This document shows, one piece after another, positions 27,317 through 36,029 of a stretch of 64,000 nucleotides of DNA. The position numbers and the translations under genes are program-made. How positions within the stretch are numbered: position 1 is the first letter of the stretch; each line of letters starts with the position of its first letter. This stretch comes from UBA6054 sp963975575. GTDB taxonomy: Bacteria; Planctomycetota; Phycisphaerae; Phycisphaerales; UBA1924. A model generated the notes under the pieces. The model made no database searches and was not told the origin of the DNA. It saw only the letters and a list, made by a program, of their open reading frames with translations. The stretch is taken from positions 62,001 through 126,000 of the forward strand of contig CAXBHL010000002.1 in NCBI GenBank assembly GCA_963975575.1, in the 5' to 3' direction.

Positions 27317-29014
27317 ATGCCAGAGCACGAACCCCTCATCCCGCCCGGACGGCCGGGGGACGCCTCCGCGTCGCCGGACGCCGCTGCGCCCCCGATCGAG
27401 CGGGAGAACGCGTATCTGGAGCTGCTCAAGATCGCCGCGCCCTCGGTGGCGACGATGTCCAGCTACACCATCATGCAGTTCGTGGACAAGCTGATGGTGG
27501 CGCGGATCGGGCCCGAGCCGATCTACGTGGCCGCCCAGAGCAACGCGGGCATCCTGTGCTGGACGCTGATGACCTTCGCGGTCGGCGTGGCGGGCGTGGT
27601 CAGCTCGTTCGTGTCGCAGAACCTGGGCGCCGGCAAGCCCGAGCGCGGGGCGGCCTACGCGTGGACGTCGATGTGGGTGGCCCTGTTCTATTGGATCCTG
27701 ATCATGCTGCCGGTGGTGCTGCTGGTGCCGCGCCTGTACGGATGGCTGCACGCCGACACGCCCGAACTGGTGGGCCTCGAGGTCGACTACGCCCAGGTGG
27801 TCATCGCCGGGGGTGTGTTCACGCTGATGTCCAAGGGGCTGCACAACTACTTCTTCGGGCTGCACAAGGCGGTGGTGGTGATGGTGGCGGTGGTGATCGC
27901 CAACCTGATCAACATCTTCTTCAGCATGGCCTTCGTCTTCGGCGAGGGCGGCTTCCCGCTGGGCGAGGCGGCCGGCGGCTTGTGGGGCGCCCTCTGGCCG
28001 GCGTTCCAGGGCGTCGCTGACGCGGCGGCGTGGACCGCCGGCGTGCTGGGGGTCGACCCGATGGGCATCCGCGGTGCGGCGTGGGGCACGGTGCTGGCCA
28101 ACTCGTTCGAACTGCTCGTGCCGCTGGCGATCTTCCTCAGCCCGGCCATGGCCCGGCGGTACGCCACGCGTGCCGCGTGGCGACCGAACCTGTCGTGCCT
28201 GAAGGACCTCTTCCGCGTCGGTTGGCCGGGCGGGGTCGTGTTCGTCAACGAGATGCTGTGCTGGTCGATGCTGATGATCTGGCTGATCCCCGCCGGCGGG
28301 CGGGCGCGGGCCGCGGCCGAGGGGCTGGACCAGGCGGCCATCGACCAGGCCGGCGTGATCGCCAACACCACGGGCTGGATCACCCTGCAGTGGATGCACC
28401 TGGCCTTCATGCCCACCGTGGGAGTGTCCATCGCGGCCCAGGCGATGATCGGCAAGGCGATCGGGGCGGGGCGACCGGACATCGCCGCCCACCGCACCTG
28501 GCTGTGCCTGCGGGTGGCGATGGCCTACATGACCCTGTGCGCGGTGGGGTTCGTGCTGTTCCGGCACGACCTGATCGCGGTGTTCATCAACGCGGAAACC
28601 GACGAATCGACCACGGCCGCCCTGCTCAGACTGGGCGGGTGGATGCTGATCGCCGTGTCCGTGTTCCAGCTCTTCGACGCGATGGCCCTGATCATGTCCG
28701 CGGCCCTGCGGGGGGCGGGCGACACGGTCTGGCCGGGCGTGGCCACGGTGATCCTGTGCTGGTCGATGGTGGTGGGGGTGGGCCTGAGCCTGATCCACTG
28801 GGTGCCGAGACTGGGGGCGCTCGGGCCGTGGATCGGGGCGTCGCTGTTCATCTCGCTGTTGGGCATCGTGATGACGGGCCGGTTCCTGGGCGGGCGGTGG
28901 CGGACGCTCTCGCTGGTCAAAAAAGACCCCGATCACGACCCGGCCCCGGTGCCCGAGGCCGAGGTGCTGGGCAACCCCGGGCCGGGCCCGGACCCGGGTT
29001 CGGGGCTCGCGTAA
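27317..29014 (+). CDS. MATE-family efflux transporter
   Basis: The 565-residue protein has the twelve-helix MATE pattern, with repeats beginning LLKIAAPSVATMSSYTIMQF and again LFRVGWPGGVVFVNEM. Conserved features include the membrane Asp in FVDKLMVARIG and the Q-L-G-like loop SQNLGAGKPERG. Such proteins export cationic drugs or metabolites in exchange for Na+ or H+. The middle holds an extra loop (about residues 215-250) longer than in typical members, and the C-terminus is a Pro/Asp-rich tail. ATG 27317 follows ggcagga. Confidence 0.93.
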   Translation: MPEHEPLIPPGRPGDASASPDAAAPPIERENAYLELLKIAAPSVATMSSYTIMQFVDKLMVARIGPEPIYVAAQSNAGILCWTLMTFAVGVAGVVSSFVSQNLGAGKPERGAAYAWTSMWVALFYWILIMLPVVLLVPRLYGWLHADTPELVGLEVDYAQVVIAGGVFTLMSKGLHNYFFGLHKAVVVMVAVVIANLINIFFSMAFVFGEGGFPLGEAAGGLWGALWPAFQGVADAAAWTAGVLGVDPMGIRGAAWGTVLANSFELLVPLAIFLSPAMARRYATRAAWRPNLSCLKDLFRVGWPGGVVFVNEMLCWSMLMIWLIPAGGRARAAAEGLDQAAIDQAGVIANTTGWITLQWMHLAFMPTVGVSIAAQAMIGKAIGAGRPDIAAHRTWLCLRVAMAYMTLCAVGFVLFRHDLIAVFINAETDESTTAALLRLGGWMLIAVSVFQLFDAMALIMSAALRGAGDTVWPGVATVILCWSMVVGVGLSLIHWVPRLGALGPWIGASLFISLLGIVMTGRFLGGRWRTLSLVKKDPDHDPAPVPEAEVLGNPGPGPDPGSGLA

Positions 29015-29128
29015 GCCTTTGTCAGGCAACCGTCTGGGGCGTCTTGGACGACTTCGGGCGTCAGATCGCCTATCCTTCTTTTCGCCCCGGCCCCGCCGGA
29101 TCGGGGCATTGACCGGGAGATTCTGCAC

Positions 29129-30082
29129 ATGAGCGAAGCGATGGACATGGTGATCGGGGCGTCGGGCGTGAAGGCCGACGCGAAGGCCGCGAAGGACGCG
29201 ATGGTCGAGGCCGAGCAGGCCCGCGAGGCGGGCGACCGCTCCGCGCAGCTCGCGGCCCTGCGTCGCGCCGGCGCGGCCAGTCCGAACGACCCCTCGGTCC
29301 TCTTCAAGCTCGCCTACCACCTCGACCTCGCCGGCGAGGAGGACGAGGCGATCGTGCTCTACGAGCGCGTCTGCGACCATGTCCCCCCGCCCGTCAACGC
29401 GCTGCTGAACCTGGCCGTGCTGCTCGAGGACCGCGGCGAGTACGCCCGGGCCGAACGCTGCCTGCGCCAGATCCTGGACACCAATCCCAACCACGCCCGC
29501 GCCCGCCTGTTCATGAAGGACGTGCAGGCCTCCCGCTCGATGGTCATCGAAGAGGAGAACGAGCGCGACGTGCTCAAGCGCAAGGCCCTGCTCGACACGC
29601 CGGTCACGGACTTCGAGCTGTCCGTCCGCGCCCGCACCTGCCTGAAGAAGATGAACATCCGCACCCTCGGCGACCTGATCCGGATCAACGAAGCCGAGCT
29701 GATGAGCTACAAGAACTTCGGCGAGTCGTCGCTGGAAGAGATCAAGCGGATGCTGGTCCAGAAGAACCTCAAGCTGGGCCAGGGGCGCGAGGACGCGCAC
29801 CGGGCCGCCCGGCGCCAGATCCTCGAGAAGCTCAAGGGCTCGGGGCGCGAGGCGGCGCTCAACAAGCCGGTGTCGGAGCTGCAGCTCTCGGTGCGGGCCC
29901 GCAAGGCGCTCCAGTTGCTCAACATCCAGACCATCGGCGACCTGTGCAGCCACACCGAGGCCGAACTCATGGGCATCAAGAACTTCGGCGCCACCTCGCT
30001 CGTCGAGGTCCGCGAGAAGCTCGGCGAGATGGGCCTGAGCCTCCGCACGCTGGACGAGGACGAGATCCAGCAGCAGGGCTGA
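29129..30082 (+). CDS. TPR protein with two RNA polymerase alpha C-terminal-like domains
   Basis: The 317-residue protein starts with a helical TPR-like region (about 25-135; NPNHARARLFM ends a repeat). Two copies of the alpha-CTD fold follow: residues 157-215 (FELSVRARTCLKKMNIRTLGD, KNFGESSLEEIKRML) and 247-305 (QLSVRARKALQLLNIQTIGD, KNFGATSLVEVREKL). In RNA polymerase alpha this domain contacts UP-element DNA and activators. Here it is detached from the assembly domain, so the protein may bind DNA or regulators. The ATG at 29129 follows ccgggaga. A strong terminator ends the transcript. Confidence 0.9.
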   Translation: MSEAMDMVIGASGVKADAKAAKDAMVEAEQAREAGDRSAQLAALRRAGAASPNDPSVLFKLAYHLDLAGEEDEAIVLYERVCDHVPPPVNALLNLAVLLEDRGEYARAERCLRQILDTNPNHARARLFMKDVQASRSMVIEEENERDVLKRKALLDTPVTDFELSVRARTCLKKMNIRTLGDLIRINEAELMSYKNFGESSLEEIKRMLVQKNLKLGQGREDAHRAARRQILEKLKGSGREAALNKPVSELQLSVRARKALQLLNIQTIGDLCSHTEAELMGIKNFGATSLVEVREKLGEMGLSLRTLDEDEIQQQG

Positions 30083-30103
30083 TCCGGTCTGAGAACACTT
30101 CCC

Positions 30104-30141
30104 AAAGGGTCCGGCCGCGTTGGCTGGCCCTTTCTTTTTTT
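30104..30141 (+). terminator. terminator of the TPR-alphaCTD gene
   Basis: aaagggtccggcc pairs with ggctggcccttt with one mismatch/bulge, then ctttttttg. Confidence 0.85.
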
Positions 30142-30148
30142 GCGCGGC

Positions 30149-30484
30149 TCAGGCGGGACCCGGCGCCGGCGATCCGTCGTCCGGGCCCGGCTGGATCGGA
30201 CCCGGCTCGTTCGGACCCGGCTCGATCGCCCGCTCGCCGGTCTCGTGAAACCCGGTCCGCGCGTGGGCGTACTGCTCGGGGGAGATTCTCAGGTCCGGGG
30301 TCTCGCCGCGCTGGTGCTGGGCGTGGAGGTGCTTGAGGAACGGCACGCACCAGCCGCAGCCGGTGCCCGCCCCCAGGCACTCGGAGATCAGGCTGGCGAC
30401 CTTGGGGTCCTCGCGGGCGCAGTACGAGCGGATTTTCCGCAGGCTGACGCGGAAGCACAGGCAGACCTGGTCGTCGGGGTCCAT
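30149..30484 (-). CDS. BFD-like [2Fe-2S] protein
   Basis: The 111-residue protein has the bacterioferritin-associated ferredoxin cysteine pattern exactly: C8 and C10 (VCLCF), then C43 and C46 (GCGWC), that is CxC-x32-CxxC. These domains bind one [2Fe-2S] cluster and pass electrons, for example to release iron from bacterioferritin. Beyond residue 65 there is an acidic Pro/Gly tail with repeats (EPGPNEPGPIQPGP) that is not part of the domain; the DNA there is a short tandem repeat. ATG 30484 is divergent from the SET gene, 47 bases away. Confidence 0.85.
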   Translation of the reverse strand: MDPDDQVCLCFRVSLRKIRSYCAREDPKVASLISECLGAGTGCGWCVPFLKHLHAQHQRGETPDLRISPEQYAHARTGFHETGERAIEPGPNEPGPIQPGPDDGSPAPGPA

Positions 30485-30531
30485 AGAGTCATCGTACGAG
30501 ACCCGATCCCAACGGGTCCGCGGAGGTCGGG

Positions 30532-31065
30532 ATGGAGCACTTCGACGGCATCGAAACCCGCGGCTCGGCGATCGAGGGGCTTGGCGTGTTCGCCACGCGG
30601 GCCTTCATCCCCGGCGAGCGCATCCTCCGCTTCGGGCACGACGACCCGATCGGACCGGACCGCCCGCTCCGCCCCGAACTGGGGGAGAAGATCGACCACG
30701 TAGACCAGCTCGCCGGCGGCGTGGAGGTCTACCTGCCGGCGCCCGGCAAGCACGTCAACTCCAGCTGCGACCCCTCCGCGTTCGTCCGCTGGGACGACGG
30801 CGCGTGCTGGGCCTGCGCCAAGCGCGTGGTCCGGCCGGGCGAGGAGATCACGGTCGACTACGTCATCGCCACGCACGGGGAAGAGACGCTGCCGTGCCAC
30901 TGCGGCACGGCCCGCTGCCGCGGCACGATCCCCGGCAGCGTGTTCTCGCTGGGCGAGGAATGGCTGCGCGAGTACGAGCCGCTGATGGCCGAGTGGTTCA
31001 TCCGCGAGAACCGGACCGAGTACCGGGCGATGTGCGAGCGTCTGGGCATCGCGCCCCGGGCGTGA
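30532..31065 (+). CDS. SET-domain protein, putative protein-lysine methyltransferase
   Basis: The 177-residue protein shows SET motifs in order: GLGVFATRAFIPGERIL at 16-32, HVNSSCDPSAF at 74-84 (the NHSCxPN knot), EEITVDY at 104-110, and a post-SET zinc cluster CHCGTARCRG at 122-131. The domain transfers methyl from S-adenosylmethionine to lysine in eukaryotic histones; bacterial members may modify ribosomal or nucleoid proteins. It is interesting beside a lysine-rich H1-like protein in the same window, though no link is shown. ATG 30532 has cggagg 6-9 bases upstream. Confidence 0.9.
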   Translation: MEHFDGIETRGSAIEGLGVFATRAFIPGERILRFGHDDPIGPDRPLRPELGEKIDHVDQLAGGVEVYLPAPGKHVNSSCDPSAFVRWDDGACWACAKRVVRPGEEITVDYVIATHGEETLPCHCGTARCRGTIPGSVFSLGEEWLREYEPLMAEWFIRENRTEYRAMCERLGIAPRA

Positions 31066-31252
31066 GTTGATTCCGACACGGCTCTTGACCCGGATCGGCC
31101 CGCGCGGGTACGCTGCGGGCTGATGACCGCCACTGTCCTCTGATCCCGACCGTGTGACCCACACCCCGCGACCGCCCGGGATATCCCGGGCAGGCTCGCT
31201 AGGTCATGCCCCGCACGCGACGAAACGCCCGCGGGTGGCAGAGGACGCTCCA

Positions 31253-31624
31253 TTGAAGCACAGAGACCGACACGCCCGCCAAGACGGCGGGTTCGCGTGC
31301 ATCCACTGCAAGCAGTGGGTATCCAACCAGTCCTACGGGACGCTCCAACGCAACCACTGTCCGCGGTGCCTCTGGTCCCGGCACGTGGACGAGAAGGTCG
31401 GCGACCGGCAGAGCGCGTGCGCCCAGAAGATGGAGCCGATCGCCATGGCCAGCCGGAGCGGGGGCGAGTGGGCCATCGTGCACCGCTGCTCGGGCTGCGG
31501 GCACCTGCGCACCAACCGCGTCGCCGGGGACGACGACGAGCTGGCCCTGCTGGCGCTGGCGCTGCGTCCGATCAGCGACCCGGCGTTCCCGATCGACCTG
31601 CTCCCGCGGATGCGGGGCGGGTAG
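31253..31624 (+). CDS. RNHCP-domain protein
   Basis: The 123-residue protein matches the RNHCP family, named for its motif: RNHCPRCLWSRHVD at 33-46, with C16 and C19 (CIHC) before it and C78/C82-type CSGCG later, then NRVAGDDD. The pairs of Cys suggest two zinc ribbons. The function of the family is unknown. Start is uncertain: TTG 31253 with gagga 7 bases upstream is preferred, and GTG 31235 is an alternative; the longest frame begins at GTG 31154. Confidence 0.82.
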   Translation: MKHRDRHARQDGGFACIHCKQWVSNQSYGTLQRNHCPRCLWSRHVDEKVGDRQSACAQKMEPIAMASRSGGEWAIVHRCSGCGHLRTNRVAGDDDELALLALALRPISDPAFPIDLLPRMRGG

Positions 31625-31655
31625 GCCGGACGCGGCTTGTTCGTGCGGCTTTCGT

Positions 31656-32432
31656 CTAGAGCATCGCGAGCAGCTCGACCACGCCGCGGGCCTCGCCGGA
31701 CGGCGCGACCGCGTCGGCCCGCTCTTTCAGCCCGTCGAGCGCGTTGGCGGGGCAGCCGAACCACGCGACCTGCTCGCGGATGGCCAGGTCGCCCATCGTG
31801 TCGCCGATGCCGGCCATGCGGTCGCGGTCCAGACCGAGCCGCTCGATCACCCGGCCGATTGCCTTGGCCTTGGACACGTGGCGCAGGTCCACGTTGACGC
31901 AGGTCCAGGTGGTCGAGACGCGGAAGGGCCAGCCGCGTTCGGCGACCAGCGCCTCGATCCTCGGCTTGAGGGTTCCGTGCAGGTAGCCGACGTCGTCGTG
32001 GAAGATGGTCACGCAGGCGTGCTTGCCGAGCTGGAGGAAGCAGCCCTCCCGGGCCAGCTCGTCGCGCACCCAGGCCTCGACCGTGCGGACGGCCGCCAGG
32101 TCGGCGGGCGAGATGTCCGGTGCCAGCTCCCAGCGGTTGCGTTCGTACCAGAAGGTCCACGCGCCGTGCTCGCAGACCGCCGGCAGGCCGTCGAGATCAC
32201 CCAGCAGCTTGCACACCGCCTCGGCGAAGGGCTGCGGGCGGCCCGTGCAGGGCACCACGGTGGGGCGGTCGCGGTCCCGGGCGGCCCGCGCGTTGTGCTC
32301 GGCGATGGCCCCGAGCGCGATCACGTCCGCGGGGCGGGCCGCCTCGGGCAGCAGGCACCCGTCCACGTCGCAGAAGACCACGTCGTAGCGTCTTGTTGCC
32401 GGGCTGTGCGCGGGGGGCGGGGCAGTCGTCAC
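31656..32432 (-). CDS. HAD-superfamily hydrolase
   Basis: The 258-residue protein begins its domain with VFCDVDGCLL (nucleophile Asp and its partner), then VVPCTGRPQPF with the conserved Thr, KAKAIGRVIERL with the Lys, and GIGDTMGDLAI with the last Asp pair. It is closest in plan to Cof/SPP-type phosphatases, which dephosphorylate small sugar or nucleotide phosphates; the substrate is unknown. GTG 32432 follows TACAGT by 6 bases. It is divergent from the spermidine synthase-like gene, and both promoters overlap the sequence tactgta (32438-32444). Confidence 0.87.
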   Translation of the reverse strand: MTTAPPPAHSPATRRYDVVFCDVDGCLLPEAARPADVIALGAIAEHNARAARDRDRPTVVPCTGRPQPFAEAVCKLLGDLDGLPAVCEHGAWTFWYERNRWELAPDISPADLAAVRTVEAWVRDELAREGCFLQLGKHACVTIFHDDVGYLHGTLKPRIEALVAERGWPFRVSTTWTCVNVDLRHVSKAKAIGRVIERLGLDRDRMAGIGDTMGDLAIREQVAWFGCPANALDGLKERADAVAPSGEARGVVELLAML

Positions 32433-32438
32433 GCCCCT

Positions 32439-32444
32439 ACTGTA
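32439..32444 (-). promoter_or_regulatory. -10-like hexamer TACAGT of the HAD gene
   Basis: The gap to GTG 32432 is 6 bases (aggggc). The sequence reads TACTGT on the plus strand, so the near-palindrome could serve the divergent gene too. Confidence 0.5.
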
Positions 32445-32473
32445 CCGCTCTCCGGAGGGTCTCCCGCAGCGGC

Positions 32474-34699
32474 ATGGTCATGGTGTACACCATCGCGGTC
32501 TTTCTCGCGGCGGCCCTGCTCTTCGGGGTCCAGCCGATGGTGGCCAAGTCGCTGCTGCCGGACTTCGGCGGCGGTTCGAGCGTGTGGACCACCTGCATGC
32601 TCTTCTACCAGACCATGCTGATCGCGGGCTACCTCTACGCCCACCTGCTGCTGACCCGCGTGCCCCGCACGGCCCAGATGGTGATCCACACCACGCTGAT
32701 CGCCGCCGCGTTCGTCGTCGGCTGGCTGTTCGACAGCCCCGCCCCGCCGCCGGGGGCGTCGGAGTTTCCGGTGCCGTGGCTGCTCGGCCAGCTCTTTCTG
32801 GTGTCGGGCCTTCCGTACTTCGCCATCTCCAGCGCCGGCCCGCTGCTGCAGGGCTGGTTCGCGCGGACGGGGCACCGGCGGGCGCACGACCCGTACTTTC
32901 TGTACGCCGCGAGCAACGCGGGCAGCTTCGTGGGACTGCTGGCCTATCCCTTCGTGCTCGAGCCGATGCTGGGGCTGGATCGCCAACGGGCGTTGTGGCT
33001 CGGACTCTTTGCGGCGTTCGGGGTGCTGGCGGTGGTATGCGTGCGGTTGACCCGCGCCACGCGTCACGCCGATCTGGCGAGCCTCCGCACGTCCGGCGAT
33101 GCCGAGATCCTCGGCTGGAGCCGGCGTCTGTGGTGGGTGTTCCTCGCCTTCGTGCCATCCACCATGCTGCTCGGCGTGACGACGCACATCACCACGGACG
33201 TGGCGTCGTTCCCGCTGCTGTGGGTCATCCCGCTGGCGTTGTACCTGCTGACCATGATCGCGGCCTTTTCCGGCCGGGCCGCTCTGATCGTCAAGAGCAT
33301 GGCCCGCCCCATGGTCCTGTCGCTGATCGCGGCCATGGTGCTGCTCGTCGCCTGGGTCGGCTCCGAGCAGACCGCGCCGCTGTGGGGCACCATGGGGGTG
33401 CAGTTCGCGGTGCTGCTGACGGTGGGTCTTTACGGCCACGCTCGTCTCGCGCTCGACCGGCCCGGGGCCGCCCACCTGACCGAGTTTTACCTCCTGATGT
33501 CCATCGGCGGCGCACTCGGCGGGCTGTTCAACGGCATCGTGGCCCCGCTCGTGTTCAACGACGGGTACGAGTACCACATCGCGCTCGTGTGCGCACTGCT
33601 GATGCTGCCGGGCGCCAAGCGCGCCGTCGGGACCGGGATGGCCGCGTTCTGGACTCGCCGCCTCGCGATCCCCGTCGCGTCGGGTGCGGCCCTTTTCCTG
33701 GCCATGTTCCTGACCGGCTCGATCGGGAGCCAGGTGCTCACCCTGCTGCTCTGGCTGATCCCGCCGGGTGTGCTGATCTACATGGGCTGGCGTGACCGCG
33801 TGTCGGCCGCGGGCGCGTACCTGTTCCCCATCATCGGCGTGGTGCTCGCGTCGCAGTTCAACCCGGTGGTCCTGATGCGCGAGCGGACCTTCTTCGGCAT
33901 CCACACCGTGGAGAGCCGCCTCGGCCCCGAAGGCCAGTTCCCGGTGCATTGGATCATCCACGGCACGACGATGCACGGCATGCAGTTCTACGGGCACCCG
34001 ACGCTCTCCAGCCAGCCCCTCGGCTACTACCACCCGGCCGGGCCCGCCGGCGCGATCATGCGTGTGCTGCACACGATCCGGCCCGAGCACGCGCGCATCT
34101 GCATCATGGGGCTCGGGTCGGGCGCGATGGTCACCCACGGCCGGCCCGGGGACGAGATCGTGTTCATGGAGATCGATCCCGCGGTGGCGCGGATCGCCGA
34201 GAACCCGCGCTACTTCACCTACCTCGCCGACGCGGTGTCCGATGTCGATGTGCGCCTCGGCGACGGACGCCTCCTGCTCGAGCGGTCCGAGGCGCGGGGC
34301 GAGGCGCTGTTCGATGTCATCCACGCCGACGCGTTCAGTTCGGATGCCATCCCGACCCACCTGCTCACCAAGGAAGCCATCGAGCTGTACTTCCGCCGCA
34401 TCACCCCGGACGGGATGGTCGTGCTGCACATCTCCAACCGGCACCTGGACCTGCGCCCGTTGATCGCCGGGCTGGCCGACGTGGAGAACGCCTACTACCT
34501 GGTGTTCGACGACACCGTGGCCGAGACGACCCGGCAGGAGACGTTCCGCTTTTCGTCCACCTGGGTTGTGCTGACCAAGTCGCAGGGAACCGGCAACATG
34601 CTGCTGGCCCAGGGCTTCCGGACCACCCGCCCGGACCACTTGGTCCGGCCTTGGACCGATCAGTACTCGAACTTGCTCAGCGTTCTCAGCCGCGAGTGA
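32474..34699 (+). CDS. fused MFS transporter / spermidine synthase-like protein
   Basis: The 741-residue protein has an N-terminal membrane part with about 14 helices (to ~residue 470), containing GVQPMVAKSLLPDFGG, a repeated motif of these fusions. A C-terminal methyltransferase-type domain like spermidine synthase follows, with ICIMGLGSGAMVTHG, the acidic VFMEIDPAVARIA and the DVIHADAFSSDAIPTHL loop. The usual polyamine-binding acidic pair is partly replaced, so aminopropyl transfer is not certain. ATG 32474 or 32480 could be the start; the earlier extension is shadow. It is divergent from the HAD gene. Confidence 0.88.
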   Translation: MVMVYTIAVFLAAALLFGVQPMVAKSLLPDFGGGSSVWTTCMLFYQTMLIAGYLYAHLLLTRVPRTAQMVIHTTLIAAAFVVGWLFDSPAPPPGASEFPVPWLLGQLFLVSGLPYFAISSAGPLLQGWFARTGHRRAHDPYFLYAASNAGSFVGLLAYPFVLEPMLGLDRQRALWLGLFAAFGVLAVVCVRLTRATRHADLASLRTSGDAEILGWSRRLWWVFLAFVPSTMLLGVTTHITTDVASFPLLWVIPLALYLLTMIAAFSGRAALIVKSMARPMVLSLIAAMVLLVAWVGSEQTAPLWGTMGVQFAVLLTVGLYGHARLALDRPGAAHLTEFYLLMSIGGALGGLFNGIVAPLVFNDGYEYHIALVCALLMLPGAKRAVGTGMAAFWTRRLAIPVASGAALFLAMFLTGSIGSQVLTLLLWLIPPGVLIYMGWRDRVSAAGAYLFPIIGVVLASQFNPVVLMRERTFFGIHTVESRLGPEGQFPVHWIIHGTTMHGMQFYGHPTLSSQPLGYYHPAGPAGAIMRVLHTIRPEHARICIMGLGSGAMVTHGRPGDEIVFMEIDPAVARIAENPRYFTYLADAVSDVDVRLGDGRLLLERSEARGEALFDVIHADAFSSDAIPTHLLTKEAIELYFRRITPDGMVVLHISNRHLDLRPLIAGLADVENAYYLVFDDTVAETTRQETFRFSSTWVVLTKSQGTGNMLLAQGFRTTRPDHLVRPWTDQYSNLLSVLSRE

Positions 34700-34724
34700 A
34701 GCCGGGCCGCCCGTCGCCCGAACC

Positions 34725-34730
34725 TATCCT
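34725..34730 (+). promoter_or_regulatory. -10-like hexamer TATCCT of aroC
   Basis: Six bases (tcgccc) precede ATG 34737. It lies in the 37-base gap after the spermidine synthase-like gene. Confidence 0.55.
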
Positions 34731-34736
34731 TCGCCC

Positions 34737-35945
34737 ATGTCCATCCCCCCAAGCCGCCTCCGCTACCAGACCGCCGGCGAGTCCCACGGGCCCGCCCTCG
34801 TCGCCACCGTCATGGGCGTGCCCGCGGGGGTCGCGATCGACACGGACTTCATCAACCAGGAACTGCGCCGGCGCCAGGGCGGCTACGGGCGGGGCGGGCG
34901 GCAGAAGCTCGAGACCGACACCATCGAGCTGCTCACCGGCGTCCGCCGGGGCAAGTCGATCGGTGCCCCGATCACCCTGATGCTCCGCAACCGCGACTCG
35001 CGTCTGGACGACCTCGAACGCACGCCGCCGGTCCACCGGCCCCGCCCGGGCCACGCCGACCTGGCCGGCTCGATCAAGTGGCTGACGACCGACTGCCGCG
35101 AGACGCTCGAGCGAGCCAGCGCCCGCGAGACCGCCACCCGGGTGGCCGCCACCACGCTCGGCACGCTGGTCCTCCGCGAGATCTTCGGCGTCGAGACCTT
35201 CGGGTTCGTCCGCCAGATCGAGGCGGCCCGCACGCCGGTCGAGGTCACGCCCGACAACTGGCGTGAACTACTCGCCGTCCGCGACGCGACCGACACCTAC
35301 ACGCTTGATGAGAAGACCGCCGAGGCGCAGCGGGCCGCCATCCGCCAGGCCAAGATCGACAAGGACACCGTCGGCGGCCACGTCGAATGCCACCTGTTCG
35401 GCTGCCCGCCCGGCGTGGGCAGCTGCATGAACTGGTACGACAAGCTCGACGCCCGCATCGCCTACGCGGTCATGGGCATCCAGGCGTTCAAGGCGGTGCA
35501 GATCGGCGCGGGCGTCCGCGCGGGCGAGGTCCGCGGCTCGGCCCTGCACGACCCGATCCGCTACCGCCCCGACCTGACCGACCAGCCGCACCTGGGCTAT
35601 GTCCGCGACACCAACAACGCCGGCGGCACCGAGGGCGGCATGACCAACGGCCAGCCGGTGGTCGTGACCGGCACCATGAAGCCCATCGCGACCATCCTCC
35701 AGGGCCTGCCCAGCGTGGACCTGAACACCAAGCAGGCCGAGCAGTCGCAGTACGAGCGTTCGGACATCTGCGCGGTGTCGGCCGCCAGCGTGGTGATGCA
35801 GCACGCGGTGGCCTTCGAGGCGGCCGCGGCGTTCATGGACAAGTTCGGGGGCGACTCGCTGGCCGAGACCCGGGCCAACTACGAATCATTTCTCGACACC
35901 GCCCGGGCCCTCCCGCTGACGCCGCCCAGCGCAACGATCGCCTGA
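34737..35945 (+). CDS. aroC: chorismate synthase
   Basis: AroC forms chorismate from 5-enolpyruvylshikimate 3-phosphate using reduced FMN, the last common step to aromatic amino acids. The 402-residue protein shows TAGESHGPAL, RRRQGGYGRGGRQK, RPRPGHADLAGSIK, RASARETATRVAA and QSQYERSDICAVSAASVV. It is of the longer class (about 400 residues), with an inserted loop near 150-210. The ATG at 34737 has no Shine-Dalgarno. No other aro gene is adjacent. Confidence 0.97.
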   Translation: MSIPPSRLRYQTAGESHGPALVATVMGVPAGVAIDTDFINQELRRRQGGYGRGGRQKLETDTIELLTGVRRGKSIGAPITLMLRNRDSRLDDLERTPPVHRPRPGHADLAGSIKWLTTDCRETLERASARETATRVAATTLGTLVLREIFGVETFGFVRQIEAARTPVEVTPDNWRELLAVRDATDTYTLDEKTAEAQRAAIRQAKIDKDTVGGHVECHLFGCPPGVGSCMNWYDKLDARIAYAVMGIQAFKAVQIGAGVRAGEVRGSALHDPIRYRPDLTDQPHLGYVRDTNNAGGTEGGMTNGQPVVVTGTMKPIATILQGLPSVDLNTKQAEQSQYERSDICAVSAASVVMQHAVAFEAAAAFMDKFGGDSLAETRANYESFLDTARALPLTPPSATIA

Positions 35946-36029
35946 CATCCCGCCCGAACGGGTTGCTTTCGCGGTGTTTTCCTCTCAAACACAAAGCAAA
36001 CATGCACAAATTGTGTGCTGCGGGTGCTT

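Noticed and set aside
25871..29953. 1360-residue minus-strand open frame across pdxA, MATE and the TPR-alphaCTD gene
   Set aside because: It is antisense to three well-supported genes, has no domain and is rich in His, Arg, Gly and Val in the manner of high-GC shadow frames.
32120..32473. N-terminal extension of the MFS/spermidine synthase-like protein
   Set aside because: Arg/Pro-rich sequence antisense to the HAD gene; the membrane protein begins naturally at 32474.
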